Positions 5,230-6,447 of a stretch of DNA of 6,447 nt are shown in pieces. The DNA comes from Bacteroidales bacterium UBA2716 (GTDB taxonomy: Bacteria > Bacteroidota > Bacteroidia > Bacteroidales > UBA932). Within the stretch, counting starts at the first letter, position 1. Every line of letters begins with the position of its first letter. Both the position numbers and the translations under genes were made by a program. The stretch lies in the NCBI GenBank assembly GCA_002354005.1, contig DEKS01000097.1, forward strand, positions 1 through 6,447, written 5' to 3'. Below the pieces are notes generated by a model. The model made no database searches. It was given only the letters and a program-made list of their open reading frames with translations, and was not told the DNA's origin.

Positions 5230-6447
5230 CTATTTAATCCATGTGTCTTTCCATGCCCGGACATCATGTGCCTTCCCATTCAACGTCACAGTGCCACCTG
5301 TCCAAGCAGCCTGGTTAGCGGCTTTATTCTTATATACCTCCGTGATTCGGTCTTCATATTCCCGCAGCTCACTTGTATTATCCTTATTATACGAGAGAGG
5401 ATTTAATTTGTCAAATGCTGCCACGAGCGTAAGGCGACGGCCGCCCACAGTTGTGGTAGCATACTCATCGTCACCGCGGTCATAAACGGCATCTGTGCGG
5501 AACATCAGGACGGGCTCGTTCCACATATCACGATGCAGATTCCATGTGGACGAATGATAAAAAAACTCGCTTATGTCGTCCCTGGCATATCTGTCCACTT
5601 CGCGTCGGATATATCTTCCGTTTGCCGACGATTCCAGAGGCTGCGTGGCGTAGAAATCCGGCGCATAATCACTCACCTTGAGGCTGTTTGCAATATCCTG
5701 AAGATAAATTTGCTCTGTGGAGAAATCAGTTCGGTCGTATTTCTTTGTATTTGTGTCCGGCTTGGCAGGATACTCGGTCCACAATATGTAGGGCGTGTTT
5801 TCGGGATAAAAACTGAGGGGATACACAAAACGGAGGAGAAGCTGCTTCCTATAGGTGTTCGTCAATCGGACGTCATAATAAGCAGCGCTGAACGCCTGGG
5901 TAACATTGTTTGTCCCCTGTCCCCCGATGGCCTGGACCAAATCCAGCATATTCACATTTGCCCGTTCACTCAGATGCAATACCAGCTGGTGGAACAAAGA
6001 TTTTTCTTGTGCCGTAAAGGCGCCTCGTCCCATTCCGTAAATACTACGAATATAGGTGGCCGCACGCACGGCTTGAGAAAACTCAGGCATCTGACCCACA
6101 TACGACAACACCGCTTCATTATTGTCTTTAATTACTTTTAATCCGTCGAACGAAATAAGTTCCGCCAGCGGAGCAGGCTCAGGTGTGAGCTGCGGGAAAG
6201 ATTTCTGACGCACAGCCCCCCCCTGGCCTGCCATATTTACGACAAACCACAGATTATTCTCCTCATCTTTATAGACATTCCCCAGCGCATACCGGCCGAT
6301 GCCGTTAAAATCGGTGAGATTTTGCTTATTGCGGTCGTTGACGATTCTACCTACCGACGTTTCCGGCTTATGCTCTTTCAGATTTTCCACCGGCAGGACA
6401 TCCTTATAGTAACGATACACGTCCGTGACGCCCGGAATGGCCTTGTC
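5230..6447 (-). CDS. Tandem-array lipoprotein paralog D, C-terminal part (start lies outside the window)
   Basis: The frame is open from base 6447 to a TAG at 5230, giving 405 residues. A GTG at 6420 could be mistaken for a start. However, the nine codons before it (DKAIPGVTD) continue the family text (compare KAIPGTEAVYRYY in B), so the gene extends upstream and about 420 residues are missing if it matches C. The visible part covers the linker YRYYKDVLPVENL and the whole of module 2: FNGIGRYALGNVYKDE (47-62), LWFVVNMAG, IYLQDIANSLKVSDYAPD, DMWNEPVLMF with AVYDRGDDEY (about 307-329), and a tail ending W..TWIK. It is more diverged from B and C than they are from each other in tail and loops. 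A run of eight G on the coding strand lies in the codons for Q-G-G-A after NMAG. It is the first visible gene of the run and 22 bp upstream of C. Function unknown. Confidence 0.93.
   Translation of the reverse strand, partial: DKAIPGVTDVYRYYKDVLPVENLKEHKPETSVGRIVNDRNKQNLTDFNGIGRYALGNVYKDEENNLWFVVNMAGQGGAVRQKSFPQLTPEPAPLAELISFDGLKVIKDNNEAVLSYVGQMPEFSQAVRAATYIRSIYGMGRGAFTAQEKSLFHQLVLHLSERANVNMLDLVQAIGGQGTNNVTQAFSAAYYDVRLTNTYRKQLLLRFVYPLSFYPENTPYILWTEYPAKPDTNTKKYDRTDFSTEQIYLQDIANSLKVSDYAPDFYATQPLESSANGRYIRREVDRYARDDISEFFYHSSTWNLHRDMWNEPVLMFRTDAVYDRGDDEYATTTVGGRRLTLVAAFDKLNPLSYNKDNTSELREYEDRITEVYKNKAANQAAWTGGTVTLNGKAHDVRAWKDTWIK
6216..6223 (-). repeat. G8 homopolymer (C8 on + strand) inside gene D
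   Basis: Eight consecutive C on the + strand read as G8 in the codons CAG GGG GGG GCT (Q-G-G-A) of gene D. The aligned sites in B (GGT TCC AAT AAC) and C (GGA AAC GGA GGA) have no such run. Gain of one G would bring TGA at 6179-6181 into frame. Loss of one G would bring TAA at 6138-6140 into frame. Either change would remove most of module 2. Confidence 0.9.

Noticed and set aside
5559..5565. A7 run (T7 on coding strand) in gene D as a second slippage tract
   Set aside because: It encodes EFFYH in a Phe/Tyr-rich stretch, and seven A/T bases are common at this base composition. It is weaker than the G8 tract and has no added support.
6418..6420. GTG at 6420 as the start of gene D
   Set aside because: The frame is open to the window edge, and the preceding codons (DKAIPGVTD) match the family sequence, so this is an internal valine codon.

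Overview
The window looks like a piece of a Bacteroidota (Bacteroidales-type gut or oral bacterium) chromosome. The evidence is lipoprotein signal peptides ending in [FS]SC, very A-rich sequence with no convincing Shine-Dalgarno motif ahead of the start codons, moderate GC, and protein text resembling uncharacterised Bacteroides/Parabacteroides-type lipoproteins. I recognise no named gene and assign no biochemical function.

All coding content is on the minus strand. In transcription order (right to left) there is the 3' part of gene D (5230-6447, start outside the window), the complete gene C (2706-5207, 833 aa), the complete gene B (202-2682, 826 aa from the chosen start) and the first 62 codons of gene A (1-188, cut by the window edge). 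Gaps are only 22, 23 and 13 bp. No terminator or promoter is visible between them, so they are probably one operon whose promoter lies beyond 6447. The three visible stop codons are all TAG.

The four genes are paralogs in a tandem direct-repeat array with a period of about 2.5 kb. B and C share about 85-90% amino-acid identity (by eye) over the first ~250 mature residues, with exact DNA matches up to 51 nt. Identity falls to roughly half over the C-terminal ~390 residues. Each full protein has a lipoprotein signal peptide, a short Q/E-rich tether, a highly conserved N-terminal region, and two related modules that both open with an F-x-G-x-[AY]-Y-x-x-G-[DN]-[VI] block. The C-terminal module ends with a near-invariant DMWNEP-[VL]-LMF...AVYDRGD signature.

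Inference: these are envelope, possibly surface-exposed, lipoproteins expanded by tandem duplication. They have a constant N-terminal half and a diversified C-terminal half, and show mosaic similarity suggestive of gene conversion. Gene D also carries an in-frame G8 tract that could permit slipped-strand phase variation. No RNA gene, CRISPR array, insertion sequence or intergenic stretch over 300 bp is present.
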